14,347 bases of DNA from Sphingomonas sp. (GTDB lineage: Bacteria > Pseudomonadota > Alphaproteobacteria > Sphingomonadales > Sphingomonadaceae), in the NCBI GenBank assembly GCA_019747165.1, contig JAIERC010000360.1, forward strand, positions 1 through 14,347. The letters run 5' to 3'. Position numbers and translations under genes: made by a program. How positions within the stretch are numbered: position 1 is the stretch's first letter; each line of letters opens with the position of its first letter. Under the pieces are notes generated by a model. It ran no database searches and had not been told where the DNA came from. It was given only the letters and a program-made list of their open reading frames with translations. Positions 7,553 through 14,347 of the stretch are shown in pieces.

Positions 7553-10302
7553 TGCGCGGCGCCCCAGCTTTTGCCGGTGCCAATCTCCACCCCAAGCGGA
7601 ACGGATAGCGTGATGGCGGGTTCGGCGGCGGTCGCCATCACCCGTTCGATCACCGGTTTCGCCGCGCCGACATCGCCCTCGGGCAGTTCGAACACCAGTT
7701 CGTCATGGACTTGCAGCAGCATGCGGACATGGGGGAGGCCCGCTTCCGCCAGGGCTGGCCCCATCCGCACCATCGCGCGTTTGATGATGTCGGCGCTGGT
7801 GCCCTGGATCGGCGCATTGATCGCGGCGCGCTCTGCCCCCTGGCGTTCATGCTGGACGGGGGATTTGATCCGCGAAAAATGGCATTTCCGCCCGAACAAG
7901 GTGGTGGTGTAACCGCGCTCGCGCACCTGTTCGATCGTGGCGGCGATATAATTGTTGATGCCGGGGAAGCGGTCAAAATAGCGATCGATCATCGCCTGCG
8001 CTTCGTCGGGGGTCACATCGAGCCGCCCGGCCAGCCCCCAGCGGCTGATGCCATAGAGGATCGCGAAGTTGATCGTCTTGGCGCGCCCGCGCGTGTCGCG
8101 ATTAACCTCGCCGAACAATTCCTGCGCAGTCAGCGAATGGATGTCGGCGCCATCGGCAAAGGCCTGTTTGAGCGCGGGGACATCAGCCATATGCGCGGCC
8201 AGGCGCAGTTCGATCTGCGAGTAATCGGCGGCAAGCAGGACATTGCCGGGTTCGGCGACAAAGGCATCGCGGATTTGGCGGCCGATTTCGGTGCGGATCG
8301 GGATATTCTGCAAATTGGGGTCCGTGGAGGACAGCCGCCCGGTCTGCGCGCCGGTGAGCGAGTAACTGGTATGAACGCGGCCCGTAGCGGGGTTGATCTG
8401 CGCTTGCAGCGCGTCGGTATAGGTCGATTTGAGTTTTGACAGCTGCCGCCAGTCGAGCACGCGGGCGGCAATCACCGCGCCCGGCGAATCTTTGTCGGCG
8501 GCGATTTTTTCGAGTTCGGTCACATCAGTGGAATAAACGCCCGATTTGCCCTTGCGTCCGCCCTTGATGCCCATCTGCTCGAACAGCACGTCACCCAATT
8601 GCTTGGGGCTGCCAATCGTGAAGGGCATGCCAGCCAGAGCGTGAATCTCGGTCTCCAGCGTCGCCATCTGGCTGGCAAATTCGCTCGACAACTGCGCCAG
8701 CCGATCGCGATCAACCTTGATGCCGTGGCGCTCCATCTGCGCGATGACCGGCGCGAGCGGCCGATCGACCATTTCATAGACGCGCGTCGCGCCTTCGCCC
8801 GCCAGCCGGGGTTTGAAGCGCCGCCACAGCCGGAGCGTGACATCGGCATCCTCAGCGGCATAGCGGGTCGCGGTTTTCAAATCGATTTCGGCAAAACCAC
8901 GCTGGCTTTTGCCAGTGCCGACCACGTCCTTGAAGGCAATGCATTTATGCTCAAGGTGGAGCATTGCCAGCTCGTCCATCCCGTGCCCGTGCAACCCCGC
9001 GTCAAGATCAAAGCTCATCAGGATCGTGTCATCAAATGGCGCGACATCGATGCCCAGCCGCCCGAGGATGATCATGTCATATTTCAGATTATGGCCGATC
9101 TTCAGCACGCTTGGGTCTTCAAGTAGCGGCTTCAGCGTGGCGATGACGACACCCGTGTCGAGCTGATCGGGCTTTTCCGCGAACATGTCCGTGCCGCCAT
9201 GCGCGAGTGGGATATAGCAGGCGCGATTGGGGGCGAGCGCCAGGCTGATCCCGACCAGCTCGGCCTGGGTCGCATCAATGCCGGTCGTCTCGGTATCCAC
9301 CGCGATCCAGCCCTGCTGGCGGGCTTGCGCGATCCAGCGGTCAAGCGCCTCCAGATCGACCACGGTTTCATATTGATCGAGGTCAATCGCTGCATCTTGC
9401 TCGGCGGGCACCGCTTGCGGCGTGGCGACGGGCGTATCGCCGACGGCGGAAAGTTTCGCGAGCAGCGATTTGAAGCCGTGATGGTCAAGAAACGCCCGAA
9501 GCGGCGCATCCGGAATACCCTTTAGCACCAGATCATCGAGCGGATCGGGTAGTGCTGCATCATCCTTCAGCGTTACCAGAATACGCGACAGCCGCGCCAT
9601 TTCAGCATGATCGATCAGATTGTCGCGCAATTTGCCGGGCTTCATCGCCGGCGCAGCGGCAAGCACGGCCTCCAGATCGCCATGTTCCAGGATCAGCTTG
9701 GCAGCGGTCTTGGGGCCAATGCCCGGCACGCCCGGCACATTATCGGCACTGTCGCCCATCAGCGCGAGCACATCGCCGAGCCGATCCGGCCCGACCCCGA
9801 ATTTCTCGATAACATCGTCCGGCCCCAACCGCCGATTGTTCATCGTATCATACATGTCGAGCCCGGGCGCGATGAGCTGCATCAGGTCCTTGTCGGACGA
9901 GACAATCGTGACGGCCCACCCTTGCGCCAGCGCCGCTTTGGCATAGCTGGCGATGATATCATCGGCTTCCAGCCCGGCTTCCTCGATACAAGGCAGCGAA
10001 AAGGCGCGGGTAGCGTCGCGGATCATCGGGAATTGCGGGACGAGATCTTCGGGGGCGGGCGGCCGGTGCGCCTTATATTGATCGTAGAGATCGTTGCGAA
10101 AGGTGTGGCTGCCCTTGTCGAGGATCACCGCCATATGCGTTGGCCCGTCGGCCTTGTGGAGTTCGTCGGCCAGCTTCCACAGCATCGTCGTATAGCCATA
10201 TACCGCACCCACTGGCTGGCCATGGATGTTGGTCAGCGGGGGCAGGCGGTGATAGGCGCGGAAGATATAACCGGAGCCGTCGACAAGAAAGAGATGAGGC
10301 AT
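7549..10302 (-). CDS. polA: DNA polymerase I
   Basis: A full-length 917-residue Pol I acting in Okazaki fragment maturation and excision repair. The 5'-nuclease domain (about 1-290) shows FLVDGSGYIFRAYH, EADDIIASY and DNVPGVPGIGPKTAAKL. The 3'-5' exonuclease domain carries all four metal-binding acids: DTET (Asp336, Glu338), GHNLKYD (Asp409) and YAAED (Asp485), so proofreading should be active, unlike in Pol I homologues that have lost it. The polymerase domain has motif A DYSQIELR (Asp693), motif B RAKTINFAILYG and motif C QVHDEL (Asp867-Glu868). ATG 10302-10300 gives the standard MPHLFLVDGSGY start; no Shine-Dalgarno is seen, but a promoter-like -10 box lies six bases upstream, suggesting a leaderless mRNA. 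The stop overlaps the flippase start. Confidence 0.98.
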   Translation of the reverse strand: MPHLFLVDGSGYIFRAYHRLPPLTNIHGQPVGAVYGYTTMLWKLADELHKADGPTHMAVILDKGSHTFRNDLYDQYKAHRPPAPEDLVPQFPMIRDATRAFSLPCIEEAGLEADDIIASYAKAALAQGWAVTIVSSDKDLMQLIAPGLDMYDTMNNRRLGPDDVIEKFGVGPDRLGDVLALMGDSADNVPGVPGIGPKTAAKLILEHGDLEAVLAAAPAMKPGKLRDNLIDHAEMARLSRILVTLKDDAALPDPLDDLVLKGIPDAPLRAFLDHHGFKSLLAKLSAVGDTPVATPQAVPAEQDAAIDLDQYETVVDLEALDRWIAQARQQGWIAVDTETTGIDATQAELVGISLALAPNRACYIPLAHGGTDMFAEKPDQLDTGVVIATLKPLLEDPSVLKIGHNLKYDMIILGRLGIDVAPFDDTILMSFDLDAGLHGHGMDELAMLHLEHKCIAFKDVVGTGKSQRGFAEIDLKTATRYAAEDADVTLRLWRRFKPRLAGEGATRVYEMVDRPLAPVIAQMERHGIKVDRDRLAQLSSEFASQMATLETEIHALAGMPFTIGSPKQLGDVLFEQMGIKGGRKGKSGVYSTDVTELEKIAADKDSPGAVIAARVLDWRQLSKLKSTYTDALQAQINPATGRVHTSYSLTGAQTGRLSSTDPNLQNIPIRTEIGRQIRDAFVAEPGNVLLAADYSQIELRLAAHMADVPALKQAFADGADIHSLTAQELFGEVNRDTRGRAKTINFAILYGISRWGLAGRLDVTPDEAQAMIDRYFDRFPGINNYIAATIEQVRERGYTTTLFGRKCHFSRIKSPVQHERQGAERAAINAPIQGTSADIIKRAMVRMGPALAEAGLPHVRMLLQVHDELVFELPEGDVGAAKPVIERVMATAAEPAITLSVPLGVEIGTGKSWGAAH

Positions 10303-10308
10303 CGCGCA

Positions 10309-10336
10309 GAGATAGCCGAACCGCCGCGCTGTACAA
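10309..10336 (-). promoter_or_regulatory. Candidate polA promoter, possibly giving a leaderless mRNA
   Basis: On the minus strand: TTGTACA (10336-10330), a 13-base spacer and GCTATCTC (10316-10309), then six bases and the polA ATG. The -10 element matches GCTANAWC at 7 of 8 positions; the -35 keeps only TTG. Spacer length and -10-to-ATG distance are identical to the candidate rpe promoter. There is no Shine-Dalgarno, which fits a leaderless start. Prediction only. Confidence 0.4.
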
Positions 10337-10375
10337 AGTGTTTCGGCTGGCAGGCGACCAGCGCTGCCGATTCGG

Positions 10376-11092
10376 TCAATGCGCGTCGTGAAAAATGATG
10401 CCGAGCGTGTGGCGCTCCCCGCTGCGGATGGTGGCGACGCCGTGGCGCATCGTTACCCGGTAATCGCCCCGGCTGCCCCGGACGGGCCGGTGATTGACGG
10501 CAAAGATCACTGCATCGCCCGGGCCTAGCGGCACCACATCGACGCGCGATTGCTGGCGGGGGCGCTGCTCGGTGATGACGAAATCGCCGCCGGTGAAATC
10601 AGTTCCCGGGCGCGACAACAGAATTGCGACCTGCAGCGGGAAGACATGCGCGCCGTAAAGATCCTGGTGCAGGCAATTATAATCGCCGCTGCGGTAGCGC
10701 AGCAGCAACGGCGTTGGTCGCTGCTGTCCGGCGTCGTGACAGCGCGCCAGATAGTCCTGATGCGCAGCCGGAAAGCGCACCCGATTGCCCAGCCGTTCGT
10801 GCCAGTGATCAGCCAGCGCGGTTAGCTGCGGATAGAGCGTGCGGCGGAGCTGCGTAACCAGCGACGGCAGCGGATGGGCAAAATAGCCATAGTCGCCGCT
10901 GCCAAAGCCGTGCCGGGCCATCACGATCCGGCTGCGAAACCGGGCATCGTCATCGAACAGCGCGGCGGTGGCGCGCGCTGATTCGGGATCAATTAAGGCG
11001 GGCAGGATCGCCCAGCCGCGCGCGTCGAGCGCGGCGGTGATTGTCGGCCAATCCTGCGCAGCGATGCGCGCGTCGATGCTGTCATTATCCAT
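10376..11092 (-). CDS. 2OG-Fe(II) oxygenase, COG3826/Oxygenase-NA type
   Basis: A 238-residue cytosolic dioxygenase with the double-stranded beta-helix pattern. It contains PTPLLLRYRSGDYNCLHQDL with the HxD metal ligands His142 and Asp144, LQVAILLSRPG, FTGGDFVITEQRPR, a GDAVIF strand, and RHGVATIRSGERHTLG, where His217 is the likely distal iron ligand and Arg227, ten residues on, the likely 2-oxoglutarate ligand. The C-terminus GIIFHDAH is family-like. I recognise this as the family named in Pfam as an oxygenase acting on damaged DNA (formerly DUF2086); that role is, to my knowledge, a prediction, and prolyl-hydroxylase-like chemistry is an alternative. ATG 11092 has AGGA seven bases upstream. 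It lies 60 bases after the beta-lactamase-like gene and 73 bases before polA on the same strand. Confidence 0.88.
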   Translation of the reverse strand: MDNDSIDARIAAQDWPTITAALDARGWAILPALIDPESARATAALFDDDARFRSRIVMARHGFGSGDYGYFAHPLPSLVTQLRRTLYPQLTALADHWHERLGNRVRFPAAHQDYLARCHDAGQQRPTPLLLRYRSGDYNCLHQDLYGAHVFPLQVAILLSRPGTDFTGGDFVITEQRPRQQSRVDVVPLGPGDAVIFAVNHRPVRGSRGDYRVTMRHGVATIRSGERHTLGIIFHDAH

Positions 11093-11100
11093 GGCGTGGT

Positions 11101-11122
11101 CCTGCCGGTTTATCCGGGCAGG
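11101..11122 (-). promoter_or_regulatory. Hairpin overlapping the ribosome binding site of the oxygenase gene
   Basis: CCTGCCCGG-ATAAA-CCGGCAGG on the minus strand forms an eight-bp GC-rich stem with one bulged base. The 3' arm includes most of the AGGA Shine-Dalgarno (11103-11100) of the oxygenase gene, so folding could hide it. It might instead be a 3' end for the preceding gene, but no T-run follows. Functional meaning is inferred. Confidence 0.3.
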
Positions 11123-11152
11123 GCCATCCCGCGGCTTGCGGTCGAACTGTCT

Positions 11153-12244
11153 TTAGCGGTGATACGCAACCACGCTGGCGACCACCGATTGCATCAATGC
11201 CTGGCGCTCGGTGACTGGGCGCGGGGTGTCGCCGATCATCACGGCCAGCGTATAGCTTTGCCCATCGGGCGCAGTGAGGATGCCGACATCATTATAGCCC
11301 GCGGTGCGCCCGGCGAGATCCTGGCCGGTGCCGGTCTTATGACCAAAACGCCAGCCTTCGGGCACCGCACCGCGCAGGCGTTGCCGGCCGGTCTTCGATG
11401 ATTCCATCGTCGAGATCAGATAGCTGGTCGACGGCGATGACAGCAGCTCACCCTTTTTCAGCATCGCCAGTGCCCCGGCAATGGCCGACGGTGCGGCGCC
11501 GTCGGGTGGGTTGCTGACATAGCTTTCAAAGGCTTGCAACCGAGTTGATAGCGGCAGCCGGGCACGGGCGCGGGTGAAGGCGCTGCCCAGCGCGAATTCG
11601 GGCTTCCATTGCAGGCCTGCCGTCTGGCTTTGCAGCAGGCGTTCACCGGGGCCGAAATTGATCGCACCCAGCCCCTTGCGCTTGATGAACGCCCTTACGG
11701 CCTCCGGCCCGCCGACATAGCGCAGGAGCCGATCATTGGCGGTATTGTCGCTGGTGGTCAATGCGCGTTGGAGCAGTTCGCCGACGGTCGCCTTATAGCC
11801 ATCGCCAGTCACCATCGCGGCGATCGGCTGATGAAACAGCGTCAAATCCTCGCGCGTGACGGTGACGGCGTCGTCAAGCGTCAAGCGCCCGGAATCACGC
11901 GCATCAAGCACCGTCATCGCGACCCATAATTTGCTGACGCTTTGCTGCGGCAGTTTCAGATCGCCATTGGTGGCGATCGACCAGCCCTTGTCGACGCTGC
12001 GCACGGCAATGCCAACGGTTCCGTCAAACTGGGCGCGGACGGCATTGATGGAGGCGGCAAGACCAGCGGGTGCCACCGCGCGGACGGGCGCAGATGGCGG
12101 GACGGGCATGCTGACCCGATAAGCGGGCGCGGGGGCCGGCGGCGGGGCGACCCGTGCAATTTGCGGCGAAGAGGTCGATGCGCAACCAGCCAAGGCGATC
12201 ATCGCAAAGGCGGCAAGGGCAGGATTGTGCCGTTCGGGTGTCAC
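11153..12244 (-). CDS. Class A beta-lactamase-fold serine hydrolase, predicted lipoprotein
   Basis: A 363-residue predicted lipoprotein: residues 1-21 end in the lipobox LAGC (Cys21), followed by a Pro/Ala-rich linker to about residue 60 that would hold the catalytic domain away from the membrane. The domain has SVSK with Ser102 and Lys105, SDN at 165-167 and KTG at 303-305, the three main active-site motifs of class A beta-lactamases. The omega-loop region is unusual. Glu201 (PGE) lies 36 residues after the SDN serine, as Glu166 does in TEM, but lacks the usual ExELN context; a downstream WKPEFA (213-218) looks like WEPELN with Lys for the catalytic Glu. Activity could therefore be beta-lactamase, esterase or PBP-like. 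GTG 12244 has GAGG/AGGA with six-base spacing and puts the lipobox at the right distance; the frame stays open to 12334 but that start has no support. Confidence 0.85.
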   Translation of the reverse strand: MTPERHNPALAAFAMIALAGCASTSSPQIARVAPPPAPAPAYRVSMPVPPSAPVRAVAPAGLAASINAVRAQFDGTVGIAVRSVDKGWSIATNGDLKLPQQSVSKLWVAMTVLDARDSGRLTLDDAVTVTREDLTLFHQPIAAMVTGDGYKATVGELLQRALTTSDNTANDRLLRYVGGPEAVRAFIKRKGLGAINFGPGERLLQSQTAGLQWKPEFALGSAFTRARARLPLSTRLQAFESYVSNPPDGAAPSAIAGALAMLKKGELLSSPSTSYLISTMESSKTGRQRLRGAVPEGWRFGHKTGTGQDLAGRTAGYNDVGILTAPDGQSYTLAVMIGDTPRPVTERQALMQSVVASVVAYHR

Positions 12245-12311
12245 ATCTTTTCCTCGCTGAAACAAGCTGTTCACCCTCCCGCCGGACCGGCAACTTATCA
12301 TGACCTGGTAG

Positions 12312-12321
12312 CTGTTAACAG
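12312..12321. other. Perfect 10-bp palindrome upstream of the serine hydrolase gene
   Basis: CTGTTAACAG is a perfect palindrome 68 bases upstream of the GTG start, in the 161-base gap after nadB, and is followed at once by GTATAC (12323-12328). Such a site can bind a dimeric repressor, but no regulator gene is adjacent and I find no convincing promoter in the gap. Weak support. Confidence 0.2.
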
Positions 12322-12405
12322 GGTATACGCACAAACCGCCCCTGCGATGAATACCCGCAAAAGCGCGCTGGACCGCGAAACTTCCCGAAAATGGTCAGTA
12401 TTTGG

Positions 12406-13983
12406 TTAAGGTATCAGCACCGTATCGCGCGCATCGGGCAGCATGTCGGGGTAATCGAGCGTATAATGCAGCCCCCGGCTTTCCTTGCGGTGCAGCGCTG
12501 ACTTCACGATAAGTTCAGCAGTTTGCAACAGGTTACGCAGTTCGATCAGGTCGGGCGTGACGCGGAAATGCCCGTAATAATCATTCACCTCATCGGTCAG
12601 CAGGCGAATGCGGTGCTGGGCGCGCTCCAGCCTTTTGGTGGTGCGGACGATGCCGACATAGTTCCACATGAATCGCCGGATTTCGGTCCAGTTCTGTTTG
12701 ATAACGACTTCTTCGTCCGAATCTTCGACTCGGCTTTCATCCCAGGGGCGAATCGCGGGCGGCGGCGGCAGATCGTCCCAATGCGTCGTGATGTGCTTCG
12801 CGCACGCCTCACCGAACACGAAACATTCGAGCAGCGAGTTGGACGCAAGCCGATTGGCGCCGTGCAGCCCGCTTTCGCTGCATTCGCCTGCGGCATAAAG
12901 GCCGGGTAGATCGGTCCGCCCGTCGAGATCGACGACAATCCCGCCACAAGTGTAATGCTGCGCGGGCACGACGGGAATCGGATCGGTCGTCATGTCGATG
13001 CCCAGCCCCAGCAGTTTTTCATAGATGTTGGGGAAATGGTCGCGGATGAAATCGGGGTTCTTGTGGCTGATGTCGAGATGGACATAATCCAGCCCGAGCC
13101 GCTTGATCTCATGATCAATCGCCCGTGCCACGACATCGCGCGGGGCAAGTTCCAGCCGGGGATCGAAATCGGGCATGAAGCGATAGCCCGTTTCGGGGAT
13201 CAGCAGATGCCCGCCTTCGCCGCGCACCGCTTCGGTAATCAGGAAATTTTTGACGTCGAGATTATAGAGGCAGGTCGGGTGGAACTGCATCATCTCCATA
13301 TTGGAGACGCGGCACCCCGCGCGCCAGGCCATCGCGATGCCGTCCCCCGTCGCGCCACGCGGGGCGGTGGAAAACAAATAGGTGCGCCCCGCGCCGCCCG
13401 TCGCCAATATGGTCGCGCGCGCCGTGAACAGCTCGACCCGGCCAGTCGCGCGGTTGACCGCATAGACGCCCCAGACATGACCCGATCCCGAATAGCGCGC
13501 CTCATGCCGCCCGGTGGCGAGATCAATCGCGACCATATCGGGCACCAGGGTGATATTGGGGTGCAGGTCAGCCGCGCGCTGCAACGCTTCCTGCACTGCC
13601 CAACCAGTCGCGTCATCGACATGCACGATCCGCCGGTGCGAGTGCCCGCCCTCGCGCGTCAAATGCGGGAGGTTGCCCTCCATATTGAAGGGCACGCCGA
13701 GCTCAGCCAGCCGCGCAATTGCGGCGGGGGCGCTTTCGACGACGAATTCCACGGTCGCGCGGTCGTTCAGCCCCGCGCCCGCCACCATGGTATCCTCGAT
13801 ATGGCTGTCAAACGTGTCGCCGGGTTCCAGAACGGCGGCGATGCCCCCTTGTGCCCAGGCGGTCGACCCTTCGTTGAGCCCGCCCTTGGCGAGGACGGTC
13901 ACCTTGAACTGATCAGCGAGGTTGAGCGCGGCGGTGAGCCCGGCGGCACCGGAGCCGATGATGAGGATGTCAGTTTGGTTCAT
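12406..13983 (-). CDS. nadB: L-aspartate oxidase
   Basis: The FAD flavoprotein of the first step of de novo NAD synthesis, oxidising L-aspartate to iminoaspartate for quinolinate synthase. The 525 residues are full length. It shows the FAD-binding DILIIGSGAAG (5-15), the family signature STAWAQGGIAAVL, ILATGGAGRTY, QFHPTCLY with His235, APRDVVARAI with the active-site Arg282, HYTCGG with His343, and GLYAAGECSESGLHGANRLA followed by NSLLECFVFG. The C-terminal helical domain (NYVGIVRTTKRLERA) is intact. Distinction from succinate dehydrogenase SdhA rests on the STAWAQGGI and C-terminal sequences. ATG 13983 has AAGGA nine bases upstream; an in-frame GTG at 13989 (adding two residues) is possible. 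nadA and nadC are not in the window, so linkage with them is not seen. Confidence 0.97.
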   Translation of the reverse strand: MNQTDILIIGSGAAGLTAALNLADQFKVTVLAKGGLNEGSTAWAQGGIAAVLEPGDTFDSHIEDTMVAGAGLNDRATVEFVVESAPAAIARLAELGVPFNMEGNLPHLTREGGHSHRRIVHVDDATGWAVQEALQRAADLHPNITLVPDMVAIDLATGRHEARYSGSGHVWGVYAVNRATGRVELFTARATILATGGAGRTYLFSTAPRGATGDGIAMAWRAGCRVSNMEMMQFHPTCLYNLDVKNFLITEAVRGEGGHLLIPETGYRFMPDFDPRLELAPRDVVARAIDHEIKRLGLDYVHLDISHKNPDFIRDHFPNIYEKLLGLGIDMTTDPIPVVPAQHYTCGGIVVDLDGRTDLPGLYAAGECSESGLHGANRLASNSLLECFVFGEACAKHITTHWDDLPPPPAIRPWDESRVEDSDEEVVIKQNWTEIRRFMWNYVGIVRTTKRLERAQHRIRLLTDEVNDYYGHFRVTPDLIELRNLLQTAELIVKSALHRKESRGLHYTLDYPDMLPDARDTVLIP

Positions 13984-14002
13984 TGACACCGGTCCTTCCT
14001 AA

Positions 14003-14079
14003 CCGTTCGTGTCGAGCGAAGTCGAGACACCCTGCGCAGAGCTTGCGGCACGTCCCTCGACAGCGCTCGGGACGAACGG
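14003..14079. repeat. REP-like long inverted repeat between ABC transporter gene and nadB
   Basis: Two 28-base arms, 14003-14030 and 14052-14079, are inverted copies matching at 22 of 28 positions. Both begin with CCGTTCGT at the outer ends and share CGAGCG and GTCGAG blocks; mismatches fall in pairs at the same spacing. The 21-base centre holds a further short TGCGCA/TTGCGG-type inversion. I associate TTCGTGTCGAGCGAAGTCGA sequences with dispersed intergenic repeats in sphingomonad genomes (recalled, not checked). It ends just before the nadB ribosome site and may also act at the 3' end of the upstream gene. Confidence 0.75.
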
Positions 14080-14090
14080 GTGAAGGGCGT

Positions 14091-14347
14091 TCAGGCCGAG
14101 TTCGACGCCCGCGTTAAATTAAGGAACACATCCTCCAGATCGGCCTCGCGGGTCGAGACATCGACGATCCCGTAGCCGTCCGCCTGGACTGCGGCGAGCA
14201 CTTGCCCGGCATTCACGCTATCCTTGCGGTAGGTGATCTCCAGCACGCGGTCGCCCTTGACCTCGATCTTCTCGAAGCTGCCATGGTCGGGCGGCGTGGC
14301 GATGTCGCGGTCGACAGTGACTGCGACCAGCTTTTCCTGCGCCATGC
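14091..14347 (-). CDS. ABC transporter ATP-binding protein, C-terminal end
   Basis: The last 85 codons of a gene entering from the right edge; the Met at 14345 is probably internal. The visible part resembles the C-terminal extension (DUF4162-like) that follows the nucleotide-binding domain in ABC-2 type exporters: alternating beta strands (RVLEITYR), then VLAAVQADGYGIVDVSTREA and the hallmark DLEDVFLNLTR close to the C-terminus. Walker and signature motifs would lie outside the window, so ATPase function and substrate cannot be judged. It is on the same strand as nadB, 107 bases upstream of it, with the REP-like repeat between them, so cotranscription is uncertain. Confidence 0.8.
   Translation of the reverse strand, partial: MAQEKLVAVTVDRDIATPPDHGSFEKIEVKGDRVLEITYRKDSVNAGQVLAAVQADGYGIVDVSTREADLEDVFLNLTRASNSA

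Noticed and set aside
10340..10375. GCTGG/CCAGC hairpin as a terminator after the oxygenase gene
   Set aside because: Only five bp of stem with a seven-base loop and only a short T run downstream; likely chance in GC-rich sequence.
9607..10398. Open frame of 263 codons on the plus strand opposite polA
   Set aside because: It mirrors polA codons and shows no recognisable domain or convincing ribosome binding site.
12322..12355. GGGTAT...ATACCC inverted repeat as a terminator after nadB
   Set aside because: The stem is only six bp with a 24-base loop and no T-run; too weak to call.
12365..12400. EcfG-like general stress promoter (GGAAC-type -35) upstream of the serine hydrolase gene
   Set aside because: The minus strand reads GGAAG rather than GGAAC, and no good cGTT -10 element lies at the expected distance.
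12955..13986. Long open frame of 343 codons on the plus strand opposite nadB
   Set aside because: It is antisense to a clear nadB gene, with composition typical of a GC-rich shadow frame and no family motif.
1..14347. CRISPR array, tRNA or rRNA genes, prophage or IS elements
   Set aside because: No array of regularly spaced direct repeats, no tRNA-like cloverleaf or rRNA sequence noticed, and no transposase or integrase coding sequence found on either strand.

Overview
The window is GC-rich chromosomal DNA from an alphaproteobacterium, most likely of the order Sphingomonadales. The support is gene content typical of that order (a SdhAF4/DUF1674 gene beside rsmB, and a heparinase II/III-like gene directly before purH), GCTA-type -10 boxes like those of Caulobacter housekeeping promoters, and a palindromic intergenic repeat of a kind I associate with sphingomonad genomes. 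No species can be assigned from the sequence alone. I see no phage, plasmid, IS element, CRISPR array, tRNA or rRNA; the window is mostly housekeeping.

Left edge (1-559, minus strand): the N-terminal part of a secreted or periplasmic protein of unknown function, preceded by a small SdhAF4-type succinate dehydrogenase assembly factor. Plus-strand block (616-6015): rsmB (16S rRNA C967 methyltransferase), rpe (ribulose-phosphate 3-epimerase), a heparinase II/III-like protein and purH (the last two steps of IMP synthesis). rpe and the heparinase-like gene overlap by a GTGA junction, and purH follows 33 bases later with a good ribosome binding site, so rpe-heparinase-purH is probably one operon. 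The rsmB-rpe gap holds three tandem 15-bp repeats and a candidate promoter that would give a leaderless rpe mRNA.

Minus-strand block (6035-14347), listed in transcription order from the right: the C-terminal end of an ABC transporter ATP-binding subunit, a REP-like palindromic repeat, nadB (L-aspartate oxidase), a lipoprotein of the class A beta-lactamase/serine hydrolase fold, a 2OG-Fe(II) oxygenase of the COG3826 (Oxygenase-NA) type, polA (DNA polymerase I with all three domains and intact proofreading residues), and a polysaccharide flippase-like membrane protein whose TTG start overlaps the polA stop. The plus and minus blocks converge between purH and the flippase, where a small hairpin fills the 19-base gap.

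The genes cover translation (rsmB), pentose phosphate metabolism (rpe), purine and NAD biosynthesis (purH, nadB), DNA replication and repair (polA, possibly the oxygenase), respiratory complex assembly (SdhAF4) and envelope functions (flippase, lipoprotein hydrolase). I found no convincing new multi-gene system. The items most worth a second look are the paired leaderless-promoter geometries at rpe and polA, the 15-bp tandem repeat, the unusual omega-loop region of the beta-lactamase-like lipoprotein, and the polA-flippase coupling.
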